Assembly: GCA_023374025.1 (NCBI GenBank)
Contig: SIJG01000129.1
Span: 124,687 to 188,686, forward strand
Source of the DNA: Heterodera schachtii
Lineage: Eukaryota > Nematoda > Chromadorea > Rhabditida > Heteroderidae
Length of the DNA stretch: 64,000 nucleotides
Direction of reading: 5' to 3'
Below the pieces are notes generated by a model. That model did not search any database. It had not been told where the DNA came from and saw only the letters and a list, made by a program, of their open reading frames with translations. The number at the start of each line of letters is the position of its first letter. Within the stretch, counting starts at the first letter, position 1. Below, one piece after another: positions 48,633 through 57,954 of the stretch. The position numbers were made by a program, and so were the translations under genes.

Positions 48633-49616
48633 TTATCAGCTTCTCATTAGTCTCTTCGTTCACCAATTCAAATGGTTTATTTGACACTAGTATCGTATCA
48701 AAACGAAGTTGAATATGGTAACTGACAGAAGTGGTGGCACGGCGAAATGTCTAAACAAAATTGGTAAAACAAAAACAATTTAACGAAAAATATAGTCGAC
48801 CACCTCCTTAAAATTGTTGACCCATTCAAAATTTAATCCATCAAAATGATCATAACATTGCAATCGCTTTGGTTGGCCATTTTTTGTCGGCGTGTGCAAC
48901 CATTTGGACAACGCTTGGCCGGCAAAAGCATTTGGCACATCGTCAGCAATTCCATCGGGGAACAGACCAAAGGAAGTGATTGAATTGAGATGATTGAGAT
49001 CAGTGAGAATTGTTGGTGAAGTGCGGCGACGCAAATTGTCCAAATGGTCACCAAAAATTTCCAAATGGCAAATGTTTGCCGCAAAAACGGGCCAAATTTG
49101 ACGGACAAATGCATCCCAAATTGGCTGAACATTTGCAATAGACAACTCCAAATTGATGCCCCATCGGTCCCAAATTTGCTTGTTGGAACTCAGAAATGTG
49201 ATCACGGAATGGTCAATGTACCTGAAGAAATATGCAATGCTTTAATACATACATGTGGACAAATGTTCAGATTTACTTAATCAGAAGGCGTTTAAAGCGG
49301 ATTTTGTTGGGCAGCGGATAGTCGGGCAAAGGAAATTCGACAGATTTGCTACCGATAAATTCAAATAGTTTTGCTTTTAGTCCAATTTTCTCCTTGCAAA
49401 TTTCGATGTGTTTCCAAATTGTCAATTCGCTTTTTCCACCGAAATGCGCTCCACCAAAACGTCGAAACGGTCGGAAAGTAATGCCATTTTGAGGCCAAGT
49501 TGGGGACGATCAAAAGATGGCAGAATGTCCATCCACACATCGCTACAAATCCAGCTAAAATGAGAAACAAAAATTAAAAGATTTGTGTTATAATTAATTT
49601 ATTACCGTCGGTTCAT
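48633..49616 (-). pseudogene. F-box-like family (copy E), frameshifted and truncated by a foldback end
   Basis: Minus strand exons: 49616-49606 (MNRR), 49554-49277 (WICSDVWMDILPSFDRPQLG, LKMALLSDRFDVLV, ending PLPNKIRFK), 49221-about 48796 (YIDHSVITFLSSNKQIWDRW through QALSKWLHTPTKNGQPKRLQ to WVNNFKE) and the start of exon 4 at 48750 (TFRRATTSVSYHIQL). Around 49449 one base is missing compared with copy D (GCGCTCCACC versus GCGCGTCCACC), which shifts exon 2. Exon 4 stops at 48633 where the repeat array begins. The F-box-like start suggests a ubiquitin-ligase adaptor ancestor; the family name is from memory. Confidence 0.8.
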
Positions 49617-49860
49617 TAGCAATTAGCACACTTTGCACTTTAATTAATTTGTGTGTCAGAACAGAAAGCACAAATAAATATCTGTAAACCGAAAAAAACT
49701 TTGAAAAAACATATTTTAACTTATTTTGGCGTTTTGTTATGTTATATTTTTCTTTTAAATTTGCCTTAAATTTCAAAAAAAAAAAAAAATTTTTTTTTTA
49801 AGTTTTGTCAGCAACAATCGTCGGGGGTTCATTTACGGTGACAGCATTTGGAGAACAGAT

Positions 49861-50069
49861 GAAGAAAATTGCTTTCGCCACGTTTCGATGCGTTGGTGGA
49901 CATGCATTTCGATGCCAAAAGGACGGAATTGACAATTTTGGAATGGCATTACAATTTCCAAGTGCGAAGGACCAAAAGCGAACCTGTTTGTGCAAAATGA
50001 TGGCAAATTTATGGAATTGCCGTTGCCGGACAACCGCCCGCTACCCAATAAAATTCGCTTTACGAAACT
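49861..50069 (+). pseudogene. F-box-like family, exon 2 fragment on the plus strand (copy F)
   Basis: Reads LSPRFDALVDMHFDAKRTEL then TILEW in one frame, then shifts frame at about 50000 to NDGKFMELPLPDNRPLPNKI then RFTKLRIQ. The F-box start is missing. Orientation is opposite to the neighbours. Confidence 0.7.
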
Positions 50070-50174
50070 TCGAATTCAATGAAAAATCAAAAAATTTTCA
50101 AGCAAAAATGTGCAAATTTTCTGAATTTTTTCCACATTTTCTCATCAGATTGCATTAAATTTTCAAAAAAAATT

Positions 50175-50202
50175 CCCGGCGGCGCCTGTCGGCACCGCCG
50201 GG
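50175..50202. repeat. GC-rich hairpin repeat (HP) at an F-box fragment junction
   Basis: CCCGGCGGCGCC / GGCACCGCCGGG around TGTC, reverse orientation. It sits exactly where the minus-strand fragment 50204-50309 loses family similarity. Confidence 0.85.
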
Positions 50203-50203
50203 C

Positions 50204-50309
50204 TGTCCACCAGCGCATCGAAACGGAGCGAAAGCAATGCCATTTGAGTCCGAGTTGAGGGCGGTCAAAAAACGGAAAAATGTCCATCAAAATGTCGCTA
50301 CAAATCCAG
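50204..50309 (-). pseudogene. F-box-like family, exon 2 start fragment (copy G)
   Basis: Minus strand after a TTTCAG acceptor: WICSDILMDIFPFFDRPQLG, then a one-base shift (KWHCFRSVSMRWW instead of KMALLSDRFDALVD). It is cut at the HP hairpin. With fragment F it overlaps in the RFDALVD part, so the two are separate copies or an inverted duplication. Confidence 0.7.
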
Positions 50310-50349
50310 CTGAAAAGAGTGTAGAGAGTTTAACATAAATTTTTGGGGA

Positions 50350-50640
50350 TCATTAATCATGAATCCGGCATTAATTTTGACCAATTTCGAACCCCTGACC
50401 CGAATTCGAACAAAAAGTCGAAAATTTATACACATTTCACCAAAATCCACATTTATATTCCCAAATTAAAATTCATGTGGCCTAAACTGTATAAGTACCA
50501 TCACGAATCCGGCATTAATTTCGAACCCCGGACCCGAATTCGAACAAAAAGTCGAAACTTCACTTCTCACCAAAATTCATTTATTTGCCAAAAATTTGGT
50601 TTTTGCATGGAAAATAGTTTTTTACGTCGATCTGAAAACG
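50350..50640. repeat. Dispersed repeat related to the 340-bp satellite
   Basis: Two internal copies of ATGAATCCGGCATTAATTTT / ACGAATCCGGCATTAATTTC followed by CGGACCCGAATTCGAACAAA-type words. The same words build the satellite at 56472-57494. Confidence 0.65.
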
Positions 50641-50945
50641 AAAATTAGTTGCTCTATATTGTTGATTATATTTATTTGTTAAAAAACATTTTTTGGGAGT
50701 TTCAGACTTTTCGACCAAATGTTCGAATTTGAATCCGGAACTCAGAATTAGTGAAAATGGAGGTCGGAATCATAATCAGCAACCTCGAAAACCCTAGAAA
50801 CATTTTTTAAACGACTTTAAACAAAAAAAAAAAATTTTGTGGCGTACCAACTGCACTAGTACCGAACCAACAAATGAAAGAGAGAGAATTCTGAGATAAA
50901 ACGAAAGATCAAATCAAATTCCAATTAGCGAGGGTCGACCATTTC

Positions 50946-52141
50946 TTACACATAATTAATAATTTCTTTGCTTTCATCCGCTTCTTCTTTTTCTTCCTCC
51001 GGCGATAATGGCCTAAAATTTAGTGCCATGAATTGGATGAATCATTTTTCGACAAAAATCAAATTCCGTTGTTTCGGAGTCTCACCCAATGCAATTAATG
51101 CCACGCCACAAATTAAATTGGACATTGTTCAAATTGTCGTCCCAATTTTCATCTTTCTTCTCGCCAATAATTGGGCATCGCTTCAGCAACCAATTATTCC
51201 CGGAGTTTTTCCACATTATCAGCTTTTCATTAGTCTCTTCGTTCACCAATTCAAATGGTTTATTTGACACTTAAACAAAATTGGTAAAACAAAAACAATT
51301 TGACAGAAAATATAGCCGACCACCTCCTTAAAATTGTTGACCCATTCAAAATTTAATCCATCAAAATGATCATAACATTGCAATCGCTTTGGTTGGCCAT
51401 TTTTTGTCGGCGTGTGCAACCATTTGGACAACGCTTGGCCAGCAGTTGCATTCGGTCCATCATCAGCAATTGCATTGGGGAACAGATAATTGGAATCGAT
51501 TGAATTCAATTGGTCAAGATCAGTGAGAATTGTCGGCGAAGTGCGACGACGCAAATTGTCCAAATCATCGGCATATTCAATGCGCAAATGACGAATGTTT
51601 GTCCCGACAATTGGCCAAATTTCACGGATAAACAGATCCCAAATTGACTGGTTACAATGTTCAATAAACATTTCTAATTTGGTGCCCATTCTGTCCCAAA
51701 TTTGCTTGTTGGCATGGAAAAATGCAATGACAGAATAGTCAATGTAGCTGAAAAGGGAATGGTTTTACCACAATTAATAATCCTTTGAATTACGCAATCT
51801 GAAGGTTCTTAAAACGGATTTTGTTGGGCAGCGGGCGGTCGGGGAAGGGAAATTCCATAGCATTCCAACCGGCACAAAGCTTCGCTTTTGGTCTTTCTAC
51901 GTTCCTGCTAATGGCGATTGTTCTCCAAATTGTCAATTCGCTTTTGCCATCAAAATGCGCGTCCACCAAACAATCGAAACGGTCGGAAAGTAATGCCATT
52001 GTGAGACCAAGTTCAACACGGTCAAACAAAAAGAAAATGCCCATCCACACGTCGTTACACACCCAACTGAAACATGAAAAAAATAGGGAAAATGAAAAAT
52101 TTCGAATTTTATTTAAGAAATTTTCCTTACCGTCTGTTCAT
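50946..52141 (-). pseudogene. F-box-like family (copy D), near complete, exon 4 deletion
   Basis: Minus strand exons: 52141-52131 (MNRR), 52066-51794 (WVCNDVWMGIFFLFDRVELG, ALLSDRFDCLVDAHFDGKSE, ending PLPNKIRFKNLQIA), 51747-51324 (YIDYSVIAFFHANKQIWDRM, IREIWPIVGTNIRHL, RRTSPTILTDLDQLNSIDS, WLHTPTKNGQPKRLQCYDHF, WVNNFKE), exon 4 remnant about 51271-51086 (SNKPFELVNEETNEKLIM to NNVQFNLWRGINCIG) and 51012-50946 (PLSPEEEKEEADESKE, stop). Compared with copy E, about 60 bp are missing at the start of exon 4 (ATTSVSYHIQL region) right behind the acceptor, so the frame no longer joins. Exons 1-3 are intact and in phase. This copy lost function recently or makes a truncated protein. Confidence 0.8.
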
Positions 52142-52681
52142 TTTGATGCAATTAGCTTAATTTGCCCTTTTTCCAATTGTTTGATGTCACAAAAAATAAA
52201 TTGTCTGCAAATCCTTTAACCAAAGAGTTGGGAATGGAAGGGATTGCAAATTTTATGAAGGGGGAAATGAAAAGAAAATTGGGCAAAACTATCAATTTAA
52301 ATTTGCAAAATACATTAACGCAATGATTCAATTTTTGGCTTCCAATTCAAAAAAAAATTTTTTTATACGACTTAAACAAATAAAAAAAAAATTTTTTTTG
52401 TGGCGTACCAACTGCACTAGTATCAAATTTTGTAAAAATTAGGCTTTTTGATTTGCGAAATGAGGCTTTTGAAATTTTTGATCTGGGAGCCCTGCCTAAA
52501 CATTAGATGAGCAAAATGTTGGCTTAATTAATTACCCAATCTTTCTATTATTTGTATTAAGATTTATTTTCTGGGTTTGACCGTTCTAAAAGGTTAGGAT
52601 TGCCCATTTTTCGCATTTTAAACCGGGCCAAAAACAATTCAATAGGCCTAAACTTTTCAATTGATATTAAAAGTACATATG

Positions 52682-53266
52682 TAGGGATGATATTTTTAGG
52701 CAAAAGCCTATTTTTTTCCTGAGCTCCCCGTGGCCTGAAACGCACAAAAAACATTTTTTTTTGGGCTGTTGTTAAGCTACTTTTCGAGTTATTAGTGCCT
52801 ATTTTCTAGGCTTTTATTTTTAGCGCCTAAAAAGCCTAAAAAATTTTGAAAGAGCCTATTTTTGCCTATTTGGCATTTTGCCCAAAATTATTAACAAAAA
52901 TGCAATAAAAACGAAAAATGCACCCCTAAGAATCGACTAAAATTAAAAAAAAAAAATACACCCTTAAGAATCGACCCGAAATTTTTTCAAAAATACACCC
53001 ATAAGAAATGAAAAACTTTTCAAAAATTCATATCAAAAATTTATTTATTTTTTTCTTGACAATAATTTGTGCTTTAAAAATTATATATCTCAGTACTGAT
53101 TTGGCCTAATTTTTTTACTTTTTTGAATACATTTTGTCATTTTACACCCCTAAAAACGAGGTTTTTTAGTGCCTATTTTCCATTTTTAGGGCCTATTTTG
53201 GGGGTTTTTTAGAGCCTAAGGCCTACCTATTTTGACGGTTTTTAGTGCCTATAAATATCATCCCTA
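52682..53266. mobile_element. hAT-like non-autonomous element with GCCTATTTT subterminal repeats, perfect TSD
   Basis: Starts TAGGGATGATATTTTTAGGC and ends GCCTATAAATATCATCCCTA (inverted). Flanks TACATATG at 52674-52681 and 53267-53274 are identical, an 8-bp target duplication. Several GCCTATTTT / AAAAATAGGC units lie near both ends. 585 bp, no transposase. The TAGGG terminus and 8-bp TSD fit hAT. Confidence 0.9.
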
Positions 53267-53348
53267 TACATATGTTGTATTCAAACGAAAGGATCAACAA
53301 ATCAAATGAGAGCATCAAATTCCAATTGGTGAGATCGTCGACCATTTC

Positions 53349-54633
53349 TCAAATATAATTAATTTTCGTTGCTTTCACTCGTCCGCTTTTTCTTTCTCTT
53401 TCTTCCGTTGGTGGCGACAATGGCATAAAATTTAGTGCCATTTGAATTGTATAAAAAATCAAATCCCGTTTTGCTGCTCTCACCCAATGGAATTGCCAGG
53501 CCACAAATTAAATTGGACATTGTTCAAATTGTTGTCCCAATTTTCATCGTTTTCCCATTGAATTGTCGCCTTAATTGGACATCGCTTCAACAGCCAATAA
53601 GCAGCAGAACGTGGCACTTTTTCAAAAGTTAGCTTTTCCTTGGTTCGTTCGTTCACCGATTCAAATGGCTCAATTGATGTTTTACACATTCCAAATTGAA
53701 TTTTGTAGCTGACAGAGGCGGTGGCACGGGCAAATGCCTTAACAAAAAGGTATCGAAATTCAAAGGCAATCAATCAGTTTTTTTAATGAAAATATGACCA
53801 CATACACACCTCCTTGAAACTGTTGACCCAATCGATGTTTCCTTCTTCGTCAAAGTCGTCGCAAAACAATCGCTTCGGCTGCCCATTTTTTGTCGGAGTG
53901 TGTAACCATTTGGACAACGCTTGGCCAGCCGAAGCATTTGGTCCATCAGCAGCAGTTCCATCGGGGCACAGATGATCGGAATTGATTGAATTCAGATGAT
54001 TGACATCAGTGAGAATTGTCGGTTAAGTGCGGCAACGCAAATTGTCCAAATCATCGCCATTGTCAAATCTCAATCGGCGAATGTTTGTCGCAAAAATGGG
54101 CCAAATTTCTCGGGCCAAAACATCCCAAATTCGCGGGTTATCTTCGGTTTGGTCACAATCAATGAACAACCTCAATTCGGTGCCCATTCTGTCCCAAATG
54201 TGCTTGTTTGAACGGAGAAATTCAATGACGGAATGGTCAATGTATCTGAAGAAATACAAAAAATAAGCTTTGAACTACAAAGTTTAAAATTACTCAATCT
54301 GAAGGTCCTTAAAGCGAATTTTGATGGGCAGCGGACGGTCCGGCAACGGAAATCCCTCAAAATCTTGATCCACAAAAACTTTTGACATTCCTTCGTCCTT
54401 GCTAATTTCGATTGGTCTCCAAATCGTCAATTCGCTTTTTCCGTCAAAATGTGCGTCCACCAAAACATCGAAACGGTCGGAAAGCAATGCCATTTTGAGA
54501 CCAAGTTCAACACGGTCAAAAGATGGGAGAATGTCCATCCACACATCGCTACAAAGCCAACTGAAAAACGAACCAAAACAGCGGATAAAGCAAAATTCGG
54601 TAATTTTAAAAAATTTCCTTACCGTCGGTTCAT
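53349..54633 (-). pseudogene. F-box-like family (copy C), full exon set, nonsense and splice-site mutations
   Basis: Minus strand exons: 54633-54623, 54560-54294 (WLCSDVWMDILPSFDRVELG, ALLSDRFDVLVDAHFDGKSE, PLPIKIRFKDLQIE), 54245-53810, 53737-53484 (AFARATASVSYKIQF, EPFESVNERTKEKL, NNVQFNLWPGNSIG) and 53424-53349 (PLSPPTEERERKSGRVKATK, stop). The exon lengths sum to 1044 nt, so a 347-aa ancestor can be described by structure. Exon 3 has TAA at 54025-54023 where relatives read TCA (RRTSPTIL). The acceptor before the last exon is AT (53426-53425) where copies A and D have AG. Both lesions mark it as a young pseudogene. Confidence 0.85.
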
Positions 54634-54715
54634 TGTATTCGTATTCAGCGACCCCAAAAACCCTAAATTAGATCCGTTTTCCGGGTTTTTATGAGCTTTT
54701 TAGACTTTTGGACAT

Positions 54716-54808
54716 TTCGTGTTTTTTACCCTTATGGACATTTCGAGGCTTGGACATTTCGTGGCTTGGACATTTCGAGGCTTGGATATTTCGAGGCTTG
54801 GACACTTT
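54716..54808. repeat. 16-bp tandem array GGACATTTCGAGGCTT
   Basis: About five to six copies with single-base variants, in non-coding DNA between the F-box copy C start and the secreted-repeat gene. Confidence 0.85.
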
Positions 54809-54960
54809 GTAGGGGCGCCCAACCCGCTAAAAAGACCATGAAATATTTTTTTTAAGTTGGTATTTGCTAAATTTTTGTTTGTTTTTTGGTCATCATCATT
54901 ATAAAAGGAATGAATTTTCTCAGATTCGACCATTCCATTCCGCATTCAACAACAACAACA

Positions 54961-56298
54961 ATGCTATTATTGTCATCCTCCATATTTGTTTCTTTGGTCA
55001 TTGCCATTCCTATTGTTTTGGTCTCCAAATGTTGCGGCGGAGGAAAGGTCTTTAGGAAGAGCTTTCTTTACTAATTTATAAAATCCCTTTCCCTTTTTGC
55101 AGAAAGAAAAGAAAACGAAAGGCGTCAGCAAAGCAGAACAGCCAAGCGGAGGGCCAGCAACAAAAGGCGTCAGCAAACCGGAGACGAGGCCGAGAGGAAC
55201 ACCGTGTGCAAAATGCGGCGTGTTGTAAGCTCAAAAAATGCTTACCATATACATTCAATAAATTTACGTTCGCAGGCATTGTGGCGTCGATTTTCGAGAA
55301 ACAGTGCCGTCGAGAGGACACCGTGTCCAAAATGCGGGGTGAAGTAGACAAAATCATATACATTCAATAAATTTTCACTCTCAGGCGTGGTGGCGTCGAC
55401 CCGAACAGATCTCGACGTCCAACACAAACAGGCGTCAGCACCATGAAGGCGCCATAAGCCCAGGTAGATAAAGCTACTTCAAAAGGCGGCAACATCATTA
55501 AAACAACAAATTTCCAGGTCACCACGAACGCGCAGGCCAGAAGGAATGACTTCCAAAGGCGTCAGCAAAACGGACGACAAGCCCAAAGTGCAAGAAGGAA
55601 CATCAAAAGGCGTCAGCAGCAGCACCACGAACGCGCCAAATGCCCAGGTAGATGAAGCTACTTCAAAAGGCGGCAGCATCATTAAAACAACAAATTTCCA
55701 GGTCACCACGAACGCGCAGGCCAGAGGAATGACTTCCAAAGGCGTCAGCAAAACGGACGACAAGCCGAAAGTGCAAGAAGGAACATCAAAAGGCGTCAGC
55801 AGCAGCACCATGAAGGCGCCAAATGCCCAGGTAGATGAAGCTACTTCAAAAGGCGGCAGCATCATTAAAACAACAAATTTCCAGGTAACCACGAAAGCGC
55901 AGGCCAGAGGAATGACTTCCAAAGGCGTCAGCAAAACGGACGACAAGCCGAAAGTGCAAGAAGGAACATCAAAAGGCGTCAGCAGCAGCACCACGAACGC
56001 GCCAAATGCCCAGGTAGATGAAGCTACTTCAAAAGGCGGCAGCATCATTAAAACAACAAATTTCCAGGTCACCACGAACGCGCAGGCCAGAGGAATGACT
56101 TCCAAAGGCGTCAGCAAAACGGAAGACAAGCCGAAAGTGCAAGGAGGTACATCAAAAGGCGTCAGCAGCAGCACCACGAACGCGCCTGCCCAAGGAGGAG
56201 GAATGACTTCGGACAAGCAAGAAGAAACAACACCAAATGGCGGCGGCAAAACATCCAAAGTGGACAAAGAGCGATCAACCTATCTTGAAAATGTTTAA
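54961..56298 (+). CDS. Putative secreted repeat protein (183-bp coding repeats), possibly disrupted
   Basis: Exon 1, 54961-55047, encodes a signal-peptide-like MLLLSSSIFVSLVIAIPIVL then VSKCCGGGK. Exon 2, 55103-55224, has two TKGVSK motifs and PCAKCGV. Exons 3 (55276-55338) and 4 (from 55385) join in phase (HCGVDFRE, GRGGVDPNRSRRPTQTGVST). In this frame a TAA comes at 55455-55457 where the repeat consensus has AAT, and a one-base insertion lies near 55541. From 55546 to 56298 the frame is open for 250 aa with three full 61-aa repeats (MTSKGVSKTDDKPKVQEG, NAQVDEATSKGGSIIKTT) and a unique tail ending STYLENV. It has Thr/Ser/Lys-rich, disordered composition. A secreted, repeat-variable protein next to F-box copies in a plant parasite suggests an effector, but that is inference. 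Either the signal exons and the long ORF are one gene with recent lesions, or splicing avoids the first repeat. Confidence 0.6.
55363..56280 (+). repeat. 183-bp tandem coding repeat
   Basis: ATGACTTCCAAAGGCGTC recurs at 55546, 55729, 55912 and 56095, exactly 183 bp apart (61 codons). Units differ by a handful of substitutions. A degenerate first unit starts near 55440. Confidence 0.95.
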
Positions 56299-56471
56299 AA
56301 ATGATCCCGTATTATGTATATTGTTTGTTGATTTGTGATTGATCCCGTATTATGTATGTATGTGTATATTCATTCACTCATGTTAATTGCTAAAATCCAA
56401 TTAACTGTTTTTCTGAATTATCCTAATAAAGATTATGGTAATAGTGTACCTATGGTACCTACCCCCTTTTT
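56299..56471 (+). other. Likely 3' UTR of the repeat gene
   Basis: A 20-bp phrase TGATCCCGTATTATGTAT occurs twice (about 56301 and 56340). AATAAAG at about 56424 may be the polyadenylation signal. Confidence 0.5.
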
Positions 56472-57494
56472 CGAAAAATGAAATTTAAAAAAAAAATTTT
56501 CGAGTAAAGACTGTATTAGGGGTTTTTAAAGTCGGAGAATCCGAATCGGACATAATTTCGACCTATGTCGAACCCCGGACCCGAATTCGAGCAAATTCAA
56601 ATTTTCGAATTTCTCATTTTCGGTCTAAAAATGGTTTAGATGATTTTTTATTAATGAATTGTCGACTTACTTCGTTTCTGTGTATTTAAAAGAGTCTTAA
56701 ACCAAAAACATGAAAAATCGAAAATTTTAAATATTCGACTTTGTGTTCGAATTCGGGTCCGGGATTCGGAATAGGCCGCAATGGATGCCGAATTCGTGAT
56801 CAGCGACCCCGAACGAAAAATGAAATTAAAAAAAAAATTTTCGAGTAAAGACTGTATTAGGGGTTTTTAAAGTCGGAGAATCCGAATCGGACATAATTTT
56901 GACCTATGTCGAACCCCGGACCCGAATTCGAGCAAATGCAAATTTTCGAATTTCTCATTTTCGGTCTAAAAATGGTTTAGATGATTTTTTGTTAATGAAT
57001 TGTCGATTTACTTCGTTTCTGTGTATTTAAAAGAGTCTTAAACCAAAAACATGAAAAATCGAAAATTTTAAATATTCGACTTTGTGTTCGAATTCGGGTC
57101 CGGGATTCGGAATAGGCCGCAATGGATGCCGAATTCGTGATCAGCGACCCCGAACGAAAAATGAAATTTAAAAAAAATTTTCGAGTAAAGACTGTATTAG
57201 GGGTTTTTAAAGTCGGAGAATCCGAATCGGACATAATTTCGACCTATGTCGAACCCCGGACCCGAATTCGAGCAAATGCAAATTTTCGAATTTCTCATTT
57301 TCGGTCTAAAAATGGTTTAGATGATTTTTTGTTAATGAATTGTCGATTTACTTCGTTTCTGTGTATTTAAAAGAGTCTTAAACCAAAAACATGAAAAATC
57401 GAAAATTTTAAATATTCGACTTTGTGTTCGAATTCGGGTCCGGGATTCGGAATAGGCCGCAATGGATGCCGAATTCGTGATCAGCGACCCCGAA
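56472..57494. repeat. 340-bp satellite, three copies
   Basis: CGAGTAAAGACTGTATTAGG occurs at 56501, 56842 and 57182, giving periods of 341 and 340 bp. Copies are almost identical. Each contains TCGAACCCCGGACCCGAATT and, inverted, AATTCGGGTCCGGGATTCG. Short open frames in it (56992-57234, 57332-57565 minus, repeating the same protein) are satellite artefacts. Confidence 0.95.
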
Positions 57495-57590
57495 AAGCAT
57501 TGGGAACATGTTTTCATGACTTTTGAAAACCTAAAAAAAAATTTCTCAAAAAGGGGGGCAAGCATCGATAATATTACCCATGGTAATTGT

Positions 57591-57826
57591 TAGAGATGCG
57601 CCGTGACTGAAAAAACCCGTGAACCGTGAAACGTGACCGTGAATTGACCTCGTGAATCGTGACCGTGAATTGGTACCGTGAATCGTGACCGTGACCGTGA
57701 TCCAAAATTGCAATTTGTTAACAGATTTTGTTCGTAAAATGAGCCAAAAATGAGAACCATAAAAAATCGGTCTCGAGTCTCGGGATCAAGTCTCGGTCTC
57801 GAGCATCGGAAAATTTTCGGTCTCTA
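57591..57826. mobile_element. Short hAT-like relic with CCGTGA repeats
   Basis: Begins TAGAGATGCGCCGTGAC, with about a dozen CGTGAMC/CGTGAAT units, then GCAATTTGTTAACAGATTTT (also inside the CCGGGA elements), then GTCTCGAG units, and ends CGGTCTCTA. The ends are only partly inverted and the flanks (GTAATTGT, ACAGCACT) do not match. Confidence 0.55.
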
Positions 57827-57954
57827 ACAGCACTACATTGGCACGCGCGGAGCGCCCATAGTTTGCATATTTCTCATAATTTTGCGTTCAAAAACGATTC
57901 CAACTTTTTTTAAAAGGTTTTTTGTTATTGATCTATAAGTTGTATTTGCGGGTC

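Noticed and set aside
55479..56267. 262-aa minus-strand ORF over the 183-bp repeats
   Set aside because: Antisense shadow. The plus strand has the leader exon, splice sites and sensible composition; open antisense frames follow from the 3n repeat period.
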